Assembly (NCBI GenBank): GCA_038203525.1
Contig: JBBRDW010000001.1
Location: 80,876-144,875, forward strand
Source: Limnovirga sp038203525
GTDB taxonomy: Bacteria; Bacteroidota; Bacteroidia; Chitinophagales; Chitinophagaceae
Reading direction: 5' to 3'
Length of the DNA: 64,000 nt
Below, piece by piece: positions 1 to 8,327 of this stretch; position 1 is the stretch's first letter, and each line of letters opens with the position of its first letter. Below the pieces are notes generated by a model, which saw only the letters and a program-made list of their open reading frames with translations, ran no database searches and was not told the DNA's origin. A program made the position numbers and the translations under genes.

Positions 1-1094
1 CCGGTGTTGTAACCTTTTAATTCACTCATTTGCAATAACTCATATACGATACCCTGCCCTGCAACTGAGGCATCTCCATGAATTAAGATCGGCAATATTT
101 TATCATAATCGCTGCCGTACATTATATCAGCTTTTGCTCTTGCAAATCCAACTACAACAGGGTCTACAGCTTCCAGATGCGATGGGTTTGGCATTAATTT
201 AAGGTGGACCGTTCTTCCGTCAGTTGCTTCAACTTCACTTCCATATCCCATATGATATTTAACATCGCCGCTACCCATTGTCTGGTCAAGCTTCGCCGTA
301 CCTTCAAATTCACTAAAAATCTGTTCATACGTCTTACCCATTATATTGGCCAGAATATTCAGTCTTCCACGGTGTGCCATACCTATAACAACCTCGTTAA
401 CGCTATGCTCCGCAGCGGTATTGATGATTGCATCCAAAGCTGCTATGGTTGTTTCGCCGCCTTCCAGTGAAAACCTTTTCTGCCCTATATATTTGGTATG
501 GAGAAATTTTTCAAACATTACTCCTTCGTTCAGCTTTTCGAGTATGCGTTTCTTTTTTTCAAAAGAGAGCGGTGCGGTAAACTTTTTTTCCATTTCGCTG
601 GTAATCCAGTCTACTTTTTCCTGTTCGCTGATATATTTGAATTCGATGCCCACATGCGATGCGTAGCATTTTTGCAGGTGCTCTACGATATGTCTAAGTT
701 TGGTATTTCCGAGGCCAATAAGGTTACCGGCATTAAATTCTTTATCCAGATCAGCTTCTGCGAGTCCGAAAAAACTCAGGTCGAGATTTGCTCCACGATC
801 TTTTCTTTCGCGGATTGGGTTGGTTTTTGCAATCAGGTGGCCCTTATTGCGGTAGCCGAGAATCAGCCGGTAAACGCGTATTTCACGCATCCAGTCAATA
901 TTTTCAACTGCCGGAGCAGAAGGTTGTCCGGGTTTTCCGTTTGTTCCATTTACTGTTCCAGACACCGCAAAATCGAATCCTTCAAAAAATTTTTTCATTT
1001 CCGGATCAATGCTGTTGGGATCTTTGGTAAAATCCTGGTATAAACTTTCAATAAATGCTGGATGCGAGCTGGTTATATAAGAGAAGTCTTTCAT
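1..1094 (-). CDS. sucA: 2-oxoglutarate dehydrogenase E1 component, partial
   Basis: Thiamine-diphosphate-dependent E1 subunit of the 2-oxoglutarate dehydrogenase complex (TCA cycle, cytoplasm). Only the N-terminal ~364 residues lie in the window; the gene runs off the left edge. The start is the ATG at 1094. The protein opens MKDFSYITSSHPAFIESLYQ, matching the E1 N-terminal helix (the family's 'IEQLYEDF' segment). It continues with GMAHRGRLN near residue 240, GSGDVKYHMGY near 290 and the cofactor-region motif HGDASVAGQGIVYE near 340. The family is usually about 900-950 residues, so roughly 60 % is missing. It is divergent from rpsT across a 187-bp gap that must hold both promoters. Identification is secure from the motifs and their order. 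Confidence 0.95.
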   Translation of the reverse strand, partial: MKDFSYITSSHPAFIESLYQDFTKDPNSIDPEMKKFFEGFDFAVSGTVNGTNGKPGQPSAPAVENIDWMREIRVYRLILGYRNKGHLIAKTNPIRERKDRGANLDLSFFGLAEADLDKEFNAGNLIGLGNTKLRHIVEHLQKCYASHVGIEFKYISEQEKVDWITSEMEKKFTAPLSFEKKKRILEKLNEGVMFEKFLHTKYIGQKRFSLEGGETTIAALDAIINTAAEHSVNEVVIGMAHRGRLNILANIMGKTYEQIFSEFEGTAKLDQTMGSGDVKYHMGYGSEVEATDGRTVHLKLMPNPSHLEAVDPVVVGFARAKADIMYGSDYDKILPILIHGDASVAGQGIVYELLQMSELKGYNT

Positions 1095-1254
1095 CAAAAT
1101 TCAATTTAAATTTGCATATAGCTGCGTCTGCAAATATCGTTGATTGAAACTAAAAAAATAATCAATTGCCAAAAGAAGCACGGGTTCCAATATTTTTGAA
1201 ACGCAGCACAGTTTTTAATTTCGGATTAAATTTTTCATTTCAAACTTATATCCC

Positions 1255-1262
1255 TACTTTTG
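1255..1262 (+). promoter_or_regulatory. Probable -7 box of the rpsT promoter
   Basis: TACTTTTG fits the Bacteroidota sigma-ABfrA -7 consensus TAnnTTTG and lies 19 bp before the rpsT ATG, giving a very short leader. I see no clear -33 TTTG at the right distance, so this is a single-box call. Confidence 0.5.
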
Positions 1263-1281
1263 CCCTCCGAAAAAATAAAAC

Positions 1282-1536
1282 ATGGCAAACCATAAAGCTA
1301 CCAAAAAAGATGCCCGCCAGGCGTCTAAGCGCAGAGACAGAAACCGTTACTACGGTAAAACAACCCGTAATGCAATTCGCGACCTGAAAGATGGTAAAGA
1401 CGAGAAAGCTTACGGAGAAGCCCTGCCAAACGTAATATCTATGATTGATAAACTGGCTAAGAAAGGTGTTATACATAAGAACAAAGCCGCTAATCTTAAA
1501 AGCAAGCTTTCAAAGAAAGTTGCTGTAAAAGCATAA
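1282..1536 (+). CDS. rpsT: 30S ribosomal protein S20
   Basis: Small-subunit ribosomal protein S20, which binds 16S rRNA early in 30S assembly. At 84 residues it has the normal length for the family. It opens with MANHKATKKDARQASKRRDR and ends in a lysine-rich helix (SKLSKKVAVKA), as S20 does. It is a single gene with its own TAnnTTTG promoter box just upstream and an intrinsic terminator just downstream, so it is probably monocistronic. No Shine-Dalgarno is visible, and the leader is A-rich (AAAAAATAAAAC), typical of Bacteroidota. Confidence 0.97.
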   Translation: MANHKATKKDARQASKRRDRNRYYGKTTRNAIRDLKDGKDEKAYGEALPNVISMIDKLAKKGVIHKNKAANLKSKLSKKVAVKA

Positions 1537-1565
1537 AATTAATTTAATTGTTGAATGATAAAAAC

Positions 1566-1596
1566 AGCTGCGTTAGCAATAACGTGGCTTTTTTTT
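1566..1596 (+). terminator. Intrinsic terminator of rpsT
   Basis: A ten-pair stem (AGCTGCGTTA / TAACGTGGCT, two G-U pairs, GCAA loop) is followed by eight T. Element copy 1 begins directly in the T-run. Confidence 0.75.
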
Positions 1597-1820
1597 GTCT
1601 GGTAGTTGATCTACTATTGAGCTTCGTTGCGTCGCATTCTTGTACTGCATTATATAAGGCGTCAAGGCAAAAAGGGCAAGCGTTTCATCTATCCGGTTAT
1701 TGTGCACTATGCTCTTTTCATTGATCATTATTGTTAAGAACGTATAAGAGTACGACAACCGCCTTGGCGGGGAAAGCTGTAACGAACAATCATTAAAGGA
1801 AATGGTGCAGGGCCAATACG
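1597..1820. repeat. Dispersed L/R inverted-repeat element, copy 1 (variant R tip)
   Basis: The L arm (1597-1645) starts GTCTGGTAG right after the rpsT terminator T-run and ends in the core CGTTGCGTCGCATTCTTGTAC. The R arm (1739-1820) reads GTATAAGAGTACGAC, then the variant tip ACCGCCTTGGCGGGG-AAGCTGTAACGAA, and ends GCAGGGCCAAT. About 90 bp of AT-rich interior separates the arms. No believable gene is present. Confidence 0.8.
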
Positions 1821-1894
1821 CTGTAATTATAACCATAGTAACACAGCCTGATTTTACCTGCAGGGTTAATTAAATTGTAGAATACCACATCTCA

Positions 1895-2530
1895 ATGAAT
1901 TTTGTAATTATCTTTTTTACAGGGTGGCTAGTAAGCTTTCTGGGGCAATTGCCACTGGGAACTATGAGTATTACAGCAACCCAAATTGCGGTGCAGGAAA
2001 ATTTTCGCAATGCCTGGAAGTATGCGTTTGGGGTTGCAATTATAGAGATCATTTACCTTAGGCTTACCTTATCTGGTGTTGACTGGATCATGCAGCACCT
2101 ACTTTTTTTTAAGATACTTGGTTGGCTGACCGTTGCCGTGTTTGTTGTGCTTGGCATAATAAGTTTTGTGGCTGCAACAAAACAAAATCAGGATAAAAAG
2201 GCCGTATTACTCAACAACTCCGTTAATCGCTTTTTTCTTGGGCTGAGTATGAGCACATTAAACCCCGCACAAATCCCTTTTTGGTTTATCTGGAGTTCTT
2301 ACCTACTTGATAATAAAGTATTGCATTCCGACTTTAATGAATTTAACCTGTTTACAGCAGGCTCTGCGGCAGGCGGCATAAGCGGGCTTGCACTATATAT
2401 GTACGGCGGCAACTGGCTTATTACAAAAATGAATACCACCAATAAAACGCTCAATATTGTTATGGGTATTATTTTCATTGTTGCTGCACTGGCGCAGCTT
2501 TACAGAATGGTTGGCGGTAAATTTATTTAG
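1895..2530 (+). CDS. LysE/RhtB-family amino-acid exporter
   Basis: Predicted inner-membrane exporter of the LysE/RhtB superfamily (members export lysine, homoserine, threonine or other amino acids; the substrate here is unknown). At 211 residues it has the usual family size. The N-terminus has the expected FFTGWLVSFLGQLPLGTMSITATQ helix with the conserved PLGPxN-like region (here LPLGTMS). Hydrophobic segments follow near residues 40-60, 70-95, 115-135, 145-165 and 185-205. It stands alone between an intergenic repeat copy upstream and the convergent methyltransferase gene downstream (46-bp gap). Confidence is high for the family and low for the substrate. Confidence 0.8.
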   Translation: MNFVIIFFTGWLVSFLGQLPLGTMSITATQIAVQENFRNAWKYAFGVAIIEIIYLRLTLSGVDWIMQHLLFFKILGWLTVAVFVVLGIISFVAATKQNQDKKAVLLNNSVNRFFLGLSMSTLNPAQIPFWFIWSSYLLDNKVLHSDFNEFNLFTAGSAAGGISGLALYMYGGNWLITKMNTTNKTLNIVMGIIFIVAALAQLYRMVGGKFI

Positions 2531-2576
2531 AGATCTTCACACCGTTTATCGTTTTAAAACCATGAACCACCAACAC

Positions 2577-3752
2577 TTACTTATCTGTTACTTCAACAAT
2601 TAAAAACTTAAGGTAATTGGTGTTTTCCAATCCCCAAACAATCGGGTGATCGCTGGCCTGTGCACGAAATATTACCTGCTTTAATTTTTTCTTTGCATCT
2701 TTTGCCGCAGCTTCTATAGTTTGTAAAAACAGTTCAGGGCTTACAAGATTGGTGCAACTGGAAGTAACCAGAAAGCCGCCATTCCTCAGCAGTTTCATAC
2801 CACGTAAATTTATTTCCTTATAGCCGGTAACTGCTTTATCGATATTGGCGCGGCTCTTGGTAAAAGCAGGAGGATCGAGCATCACCATATCATACTGCGG
2901 CGGCTGCTTTGACAAATTTTTTAAAGCATCAAATGCATTAACGGCTTCAAAGCGGCAAATATTTTCCAGCTTGTTAAGTTGTGCATTGCGGGTAGCCTGC
3001 GCTACAGCACTTTCCGAAATATCCAGGCCAAGAACGTTTTTTGCGCCGTAATGGGCGGCATGAATTTCAAAGGTTCCGGTGTAGGTAAAAGCGCCCAGTA
3101 CATCGGCGCCTTTCGATATACTTTCTATTGCCTTGCGGTTATCGCGCTGATCGAGAAAATAACCTGTTTTCTGACCGTTCTCTATATCAACATAAAACTT
3201 CAATCCATTTTCATTAATAATAATATCTGTATTAAAAGGTGCTGATAAAAAACCCTTCTGTTGCTGCAAACCTTCCAGTTCCCTTACGGGCACATCATTG
3301 CGTTCATAAACACCTTTTGGTGTAAAGATTGTTTGTAAAGCCTTTACTATGGCGGGTTTCCAGCGTTCCATGCCCAGCGACAGGGTTTGAATTACGAAGT
3401 AATCATTAAACTTATCAATGATCAAAGCCGGCATTTCATCTGCTTCGCCAAAAACTAAACGACAGTTTTCGGTATAGCCAATTTTTTTGCGGTATTCCCA
3501 GGCATTGCTGATGCGGGTATAAAAAAAAGCTTCATCAATTGGCTCTTTTTTCCTGGTTAACAACCTTACCGCAATTTGCGATTGCTGGTTAATATAACCT
3601 CGTCCTACAAATTTGTCGTCGTAAGAAAACACATCTACAATATCTCCGTTGTTTACATCGCCCACAATATTTTCTATCTCATTTCCATAAATCCAGGGGT
3701 GGCCGTTTGCAATACGGTTCGCAATTTTTCGCCTTAATAACACTTTTGCCAT
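2577..3752 (-). CDS. Class I SAM-dependent rRNA methyltransferase, RlmI-like (PUA + Rossmann)
   Basis: Predicted 23S rRNA m5C methyltransferase of the RlmI/YccW group. The N-terminal PUA domain (about residues 1-75) contains NGHPWIYGNEI and GRGYINQQSQIAVR, both typical of the family. A connecting domain follows, then a Rossmann methyltransferase core with YTGTFEIHAAHYGAKNV (SAM-binding motif I), LGLDIS, and the catalytic-loop motif MLDPPAF. A cysteine motif, SSCTN, lies further on. I place the start at the ATG at 3752 (MAKVLLRRK); an in-frame TTG two codons upstream would add ML and is less likely. Length is about 391 residues, normal for RlmI. It is convergent with the LysE gene. Confidence 0.88.
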   Translation of the reverse strand: MAKVLLRRKIANRIANGHPWIYGNEIENIVGDVNNGDIVDVFSYDDKFVGRGYINQQSQIAVRLLTRKKEPIDEAFFYTRISNAWEYRKKIGYTENCRLVFGEADEMPALIIDKFNDYFVIQTLSLGMERWKPAIVKALQTIFTPKGVYERNDVPVRELEGLQQQKGFLSAPFNTDIIINENGLKFYVDIENGQKTGYFLDQRDNRKAIESISKGADVLGAFTYTGTFEIHAAHYGAKNVLGLDISESAVAQATRNAQLNKLENICRFEAVNAFDALKNLSKQPPQYDMVMLDPPAFTKSRANIDKAVTGYKEINLRGMKLLRNGGFLVTSSCTNLVSPELFLQTIEAAAKDAKKKLKQVIFRAQASDHPIVWGLENTNYLKFLIVEVTDK

Positions 3753-3844
3753 AAGCAAATATAGTTATCAGGTGTCAGCAGTCAGCTCCCGGCAACTTGA
3801 GTTATTGAAAGGGTTAGGCAAGTATTTTTTTTAATACATTTTAT

Positions 3845-4072
3845 TAGCCTGGCATTTATTTCTTTGTGCATCGTTCCTTGCGTCGCACTCTTGTACTGAA
3901 GAATCGGCTTTCAGCATTCATCCATTAGTATTCAGTTGAATAAATAAAATATCAAAATTTATTTACTGATGCCTGAAACCTGACCGCTCATTGCTCATAA
4001 ATGTTCCGAACGTATAAGAGTGCGACGCAACAAAAGCTAAATTGATAACCATAGCAGGGCCCATAAAATATT
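3845..4072. repeat. Dispersed L/R inverted-repeat element, copy 2
   Basis: Fills most of the 377-bp gap before the PQQ dehydrogenase. L arm 3845-3896: TTAGCCTGGC outer end, GTGCATCGTTC, core CTTGCGTCGCACTCTTGTAC. R arm 4011-4072: GTATAAGAGTGCGACGCAAC to GCAGGGCCCATAAAATATTT. The interior is 114 bp of AT-rich DNA without coding potential. Confidence 0.85.
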
Positions 4073-4129
4073 TCAAGTAAATTGATGAGACTGCTTTAGT
4101 TTTAAGCCACTGCAAAAAAGCGATACGGT

Positions 4130-6379
4130 ATGAGAAATAATAAAAATGATTGCGGGCTTTCTGTTGGTGAACTCAGCGTCCTATTTTTTTTAACAATAAC
4201 GTTGTTATTTATTTCTTGTAACAATGCTGGCCCTGCTCCCGATTATAGCGGATGGGGTGCTTATGCAGGATCAAAAGAAGGCAACCGCTATTCTTCGAAC
4301 GAACAGATCAATAAAGACAATGTTTCACAATTACAGGTGGCATGGACTTATAGTTCACACGACAGGGATACAGGCAATCACTCGCAAAACCAGTGCAACC
4401 CCATTATGGTTAACGGCATACTTTACGGTGTTTCGCCTAAACTTAAATTGTTTGCATTAAATGCGGCAACAGGTGAGCAAAAATGGATCTTCGACCCAGC
4501 GGAAGAAGACACCAGTGCAAAGAATGACCCGTATGCTTTTTTTAAAGTTACCCGCGGCGTAATTTATTGGCAAGATGATAGAGGAACCGACCAACGTATT
4601 ATTTACAGTGCAGGTTCTAAAACATATGCTATAAATATTGCGGATGGAAAACCCGTAAGAAGCTTTGGTAAAAACGGTTTTATTGATCTTACCGAAAACC
4701 TCGACAGAGATACTGCAACCTATAACGCTTTTGTAGCTAATTCTACGCCGGGGGTAGTGTATAAAAACCTGCTTATCATTGGCACACGGGTCTCGGAATC
4801 TGCTGATGCTGCACCAGGTGCAATACGTGCATTTGATATATTAAGCGGTGAACGTAAATGGATATTTCATACCATTCCTTACCCCGGTGAAAAAGGTTAC
4901 GAAACATGGCCCGATAAAGAAGCGTACAAAAAATTGGGGGGCGCCAATAGCTGGTCCGGTATGGCATTGGATGAAAAAAGAGGCATCGTTTATATACCAA
5001 CCGGCTCGATCGGTGGCGACTTTTATGGTGGCTTTAGAAAGGGGCAAAACCTATACGCCAATTCATTGATTGCATTGGACGCTGCTACAGGAAAATATAT
5101 CTGGCATTACCAAACAGTGCATCATGATCTTTGGGACAGAGACCTGCCTGCTAACCCCAACCTGGTTACTATTAAACATGATGGAAAGGATATTGATGCG
5201 GTTGCCCAGATTACCAAACACGGGTATATTTTTTTATTAGACCGAACCAATGGTAAACCCATTTTCCCCATTGAAGAACAGCCTTTTCCCGCATCGGATT
5301 TACCGGGCGAAGAAACCTGGCCTACACAGCCAATACCAACATTGCCTGAACCATTTGCCCGGCAAACTTTTAACGCAGAAGATGTTACTGAGCGCACACC
5401 CGAAGTACATGAACAGATGATGGAGCAATTCAACAAAGTAAAATACAAAGACCTGTTCAGGCCGCCCAGTAAAGAAAGCTCCTGGATATTTCCCGGTTTT
5501 GATGGCGGCGGCGAATGGGGAGGAGCAGCGGTAGATATTGAGTCGGGCATTATGTATGTAAACAGCAGCGAACTACCCTGGGCATTAACCATGGTAGACG
5601 CTGTAAAAGGCAATGGCGACAATTCTATAAGGGGCATGGGTCAGGCCGTTTATCGCAGACACTGCATTAGCTGCCACGGTGCCGAATTAAAAGGTAACGG
5701 CACTGCTATTGCTTCCCTTGTTGATCTTGATAAAAAATATTCAGAAAGCCAGGTATTAAAAATAATTACCAATGGAAAAAATATGATGCCTGCTTTCAAA
5801 CAGCTTACTGATTTGGATAAAAAAGCATTGCTTACTTTTTTATTGAAGCCGCAGGAAAAAGTGCCCACCTCAAACACAAAAAATGCTGTTGTAAAAGGGG
5901 CCATATCATCGGCGATCCCCCAAAAGAAAAGCATACTCGATGAAGTGCTGTACAATATGACCGGTTACAACCGTTTTTTAGATAAGGATGGTTACCCCGG
6001 CATTAAACCTCCGTGGGGAACCCTGAATGCGGTTAATCTTAACAGTGGAAAGCTTCTCTGGAAAGTACCTCTGGGCGAATATGCTGAATTAACCAAGCTA
6101 GGCATTCCCCCAACGGGTACAGAATGTTATGGTGGCCCGCTGGTAACAAAGGGTGGACTTGTTTTTATTGCGGCTACAAAAGATGCAATGATCCGTGCGT
6201 TTGATAAAAATAACGGCAAGGTTTTGTGGGAGGCACAGCTTCCCGTGCCGGGCTATGCTACACCGGCAACCTACAGCATTGATGGTAAACAGTACGTAGT
6301 AATTGCCTGTGGCGGCGGCAAGATTGGAAGCAAATCCGGCGATGATTATGTGGCGTTTGCGCTGCCGTATAAGAAATGA
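4130..6379 (+). CDS. PQQ-dependent dehydrogenase (lipoprotein) with inserted cytochrome c domain
   Basis: Predicted periplasmic quinoprotein alcohol/sugar dehydrogenase. The N-terminus has a hydrophobic segment ending in a lipobox (LLFISC, Cys30), so it is probably an outer- or inner-membrane lipoprotein. The eight-bladed PQQ propeller begins at DYSGWGAYAGSKEGNRYSS and shows repeated W-docking motifs (GEQKWIF, GERKWIF, GKYIWHY, GKLLWKV, GKVLWEA). At about residues 500-585 a cytochrome c module interrupts the propeller: CISCHG at Cys512 for heme and MMPAF as the likely axial Met. The propeller then resumes with PWGTLNAVNLNSGK and closes at GKQYVVIACGGG. This layout suits direct electron transfer from PQQ to heme. 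The substrate cannot be read from the sequence. At 749 residues it is longer than a bare propeller because of the insertion. No PQQ synthesis genes lie nearby. Confidence 0.88.
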   Translation: MRNNKNDCGLSVGELSVLFFLTITLLFISCNNAGPAPDYSGWGAYAGSKEGNRYSSNEQINKDNVSQLQVAWTYSSHDRDTGNHSQNQCNPIMVNGILYGVSPKLKLFALNAATGEQKWIFDPAEEDTSAKNDPYAFFKVTRGVIYWQDDRGTDQRIIYSAGSKTYAINIADGKPVRSFGKNGFIDLTENLDRDTATYNAFVANSTPGVVYKNLLIIGTRVSESADAAPGAIRAFDILSGERKWIFHTIPYPGEKGYETWPDKEAYKKLGGANSWSGMALDEKRGIVYIPTGSIGGDFYGGFRKGQNLYANSLIALDAATGKYIWHYQTVHHDLWDRDLPANPNLVTIKHDGKDIDAVAQITKHGYIFLLDRTNGKPIFPIEEQPFPASDLPGEETWPTQPIPTLPEPFARQTFNAEDVTERTPEVHEQMMEQFNKVKYKDLFRPPSKESSWIFPGFDGGGEWGGAAVDIESGIMYVNSSELPWALTMVDAVKGNGDNSIRGMGQAVYRRHCISCHGAELKGNGTAIASLVDLDKKYSESQVLKIITNGKNMMPAFKQLTDLDKKALLTFLLKPQEKVPTSNTKNAVVKGAISSAIPQKKSILDEVLYNMTGYNRFLDKDGYPGIKPPWGTLNAVNLNSGKLLWKVPLGEYAELTKLGIPPTGTECYGGPLVTKGGLVFIAATKDAMIRAFDKNNGKVLWEAQLPVPGYATPATYSIDGKQYVVIACGGGKIGSKSGDDYVAFALPYKK

Positions 6380-6385
6380 TTTTAT

Positions 6386-6546
6386 GATCCCGGCTTTTGT
6401 TCTTTTTGCATCGTTTGTTGAAGCTTGCTCCGCCAAGGCGGTGTTCGCACTCTGGCACTTTCGGGAATTCTATTGAGCAAGTATCTTAACAGGCCGATTT
6501 GCATAGACGCAAGGAACGATGCCTTGAAAACCTTTGCGGGTTAAAA
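6386..6546. repeat. Dispersed L/R inverted-repeat element, copy 3 (variant L tip)
   Basis: Starts 6 bp after the PQQ-dehydrogenase stop. The L arm has ATCCCGGC, TTGCATCGTTTGTTG and then the variant tip AAGCTTGCTCCGCCAAGGCGG before GTTCGCACTCTGGCAC. The R arm from 6503 is degenerate (TAGACGCAAGGAACGATGCC to TTGCGGGTTAAAAAT). Confidence 0.7.
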
Positions 6547-6579
6547 ATAAAAAATAAAAAATCGAAATGCAGTCCTCAC

Positions 6580-7353
6580 CTACATAATGAGGTATTCGCC
6601 CTTCTTATTTATTGCAATGATGGGAAGTTGTTTATCCTTCTCGAAGTGGTCGAAGGCCTCTTTAAGTTTAACCGCAAATTTTTGAACAGATGGATTATCT
6701 TTTGTAATTCGGGTAAGGTATTCCATACTTTTAGTACTGCTGTAACGAACTGGAAAGATATGAACGGGAATAAAATCCTGACCGTTGCTTTTTGCTGCAG
6801 CGGTAATCAGGTAGAGCTCTTCTATTTGTGCATCCATAATGGGTATACAGCCTACGGTAACACAGCTGCCATGTATGTAAATACCGCCGCCGGGCTTTAC
6901 TGAATCGCTGATTATTTTATCTGACTCGTTAGGATAATTTAGCTTAAGCGACAAGTGAAATTCGCTGCGTGGATTAAATTCGTTTATGTAATAAAAGCCT
7001 TCGGGTACCTGGTAATCGCCTTCCATTCTTTTGGGCCCAAGTGTGCCTGCCAGTGCACAAACTTTATAGGTTTTAAAAAGTTTAAAACTTTCATCGTTGT
7101 TATTACGGGTCCACACTTCCAGCTGGCCATCGTATTTGAATGATCTTAAATAAACCTGCTTTGGAGGCCATTGCAATCCTGCATTTTTGAACTGCTTTAT
7201 CAATGTATCCTGCTTTGATTTTATAGCAAGCGATACATTAGGGTAATTTTTTTGTGCATCTAAAAATGAAGGCTGTGCAAATGAGAAGAAATAAAAGCAA
7301 AATAGTAAAGCGGTAATAAGCGATTTCTTACACATGGATACGAAAATATTCAT
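6580..7353 (-). CDS. YafK/DpaA-like L,D-transpeptidase (YkuD domain), secreted
   Basis: Predicted envelope enzyme acting on peptidoglycan tetrapeptide stems. The N-terminal signal peptide (hydrophobic residues 10-25, cleavage near SFAQ) sends it to the periplasm. The YkuD-type catalytic core carries GGGIYIHGSCVTVGCIPI, with the conserved His161 and nucleophile Cys169, in the arrangement of the YafK subfamily rather than classic ErfK. Upstream, KVCALAGTLGPKRMEGDYQVPEGFY matches the 'GPK..EGD..TPEG' core of that group. Length is 257 residues. In E. coli the YafK homologue (DpaA) releases Braun lipoprotein from peptidoglycan; no such lipoprotein is seen here. A second ATG at 7335 is possible. 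It lies 126 bp downstream of the SAM-hydrolase gene on the same strand. Confidence 0.82.
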   Translation of the reverse strand: MNIFVSMCKKSLITALLFCFYFFSFAQPSFLDAQKNYPNVSLAIKSKQDTLIKQFKNAGLQWPPKQVYLRSFKYDGQLEVWTRNNNDESFKLFKTYKVCALAGTLGPKRMEGDYQVPEGFYYINEFNPRSEFHLSLKLNYPNESDKIISDSVKPGGGIYIHGSCVTVGCIPIMDAQIEELYLITAAAKSNGQDFIPVHIFPVRYSSTKSMEYLTRITKDNPSVQKFAVKLKEAFDHFEKDKQLPIIAINKKGEYLIM

Positions 7354-7479
7354 TTATTCTTTTGTTTTAAAGAAGCTAAAGGTTAAATTTTTAAAGGTAG
7401 AACAGGAACCTGACTCAAAACTAATGTTACCACCCGATAAATTAACAATGTTCAGGTAATAGGCAATTATAAAAAAAAC

Positions 7480-8304
7480 TTAATAAAATATAATGCGCAC
7501 AGTTTGATAAAGAAGCCGGTTTTGCATTGCAGGTGTATTTTCAGTATAACCCTGTAAGCCAAACAGGCCCGCCACATTCCCTTTGTTTATTGCAATTTCA
7601 AGGTATCCTGCAGAGTTAAACCAGGCCATGTTTTCCCCTGGCTGAACAGATGCATAATGGTCGCTTATTTTTTCAATGAACTCGCTGTTGCGCATAAGCA
7701 TAATCCTGAATCTCCGGTTTTTTCCAAGCTCTTCAAACTCTTCAAGGGTTAGGTTTACAATAACATTCTCAAAATTATCTATGAATATAATTTGGCTTTC
7801 TATCCAGTCGGGACCGGAAGCAGACCGCATTGGATATTTTTCATCAATATTGGTAATGGCATTGGCAACGATTTGCAGCGGTGAGCCCGATGCAATTTTG
7901 TTAATTGTGTCGGCAATTAAGCCGGTACACTGCAGCAGGGTAGCTTTCCCATTTGCTGCAGTGCGTATACAAAAAATATTGTTGGGCTTTATACCTGCAA
8001 CCATGGTAATAATACCGTTATCGGGGCAAATAATATATTGACCATTTATTTCGGATATTAAAATATTTTCTGGAGCCCGTTCAAAAAAATTAATAAGGAT
8101 GATGTGAAAAGTGCCCGGTGGAAAATACTTAAAAGCATTTCTGCAGATATACGCCGATTGCTGGTAATTAAACGGAGAAAGCTGGTGCGTAATATCAGCT
8201 ATTGTGCAATCGGGTGCAGCCGAAATCAGCTGCCCTTTAATAGCACCAATAAGGTAATCGCTTTGACCAATATCGGTTGACAGAGTTACTGGAGGCATGC
8301 GCAT
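7480..8304 (-). CDS. SAM hydrolase / SAM hydroxide adenosyltransferase (DUF62 family)
   Basis: Member of the S-adenosyl-L-methionine hydrolase (adenosine-forming) family, the non-halogenase relatives of fluorinase and SalL, which cleave SAM to adenosine and methionine. The N-terminus has TLSTDIGQSDYLIGAIKGQL, equivalent to the family's TDFG..D.YVG..KG motif with the SAM-binding Asp. Further on are DITHQLSPFN (family 'DITH.V.P') and CPDNGIITM (family 'PDNG'), followed by the C-terminal barrel. I choose the ATG at 8304 (MRMPPVTL); an ATG at 8298 is also possible. Length is about 274 residues. It follows the SDR gene by 23 bp, so the two probably share a transcript. The physiological role of the family is not well settled. 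Confidence 0.85.
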   Translation of the reverse strand: MRMPPVTLSTDIGQSDYLIGAIKGQLISAAPDCTIADITHQLSPFNYQQSAYICRNAFKYFPPGTFHIILINFFERAPENILISEINGQYIICPDNGIITMVAGIKPNNIFCIRTAANGKATLLQCTGLIADTINKIASGSPLQIVANAITNIDEKYPMRSASGPDWIESQIIFIDNFENVIVNLTLEEFEELGKNRRFRIMLMRNSEFIEKISDHYASVQPGENMAWFNSAGYLEIAINKGNVAGLFGLQGYTENTPAMQNRLLYQTVRIIFY

Positions 8305-8327
8305 ATTCAAATAAAAATAGGAAACAA

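Noticed and set aside
498..1043. A 181-codon plus-strand frame
   Set aside because: Antisense shadow of sucA, whose minus-strand motifs are unambiguous.
5122..5637. A 171-codon minus-strand frame
   Set aside because: Antisense to the PQQ dehydrogenase; no protein-like features.
6499..6903. A 134-codon plus-strand frame
   Set aside because: Antisense to the L,D-transpeptidase gene and beginning in an R arm.
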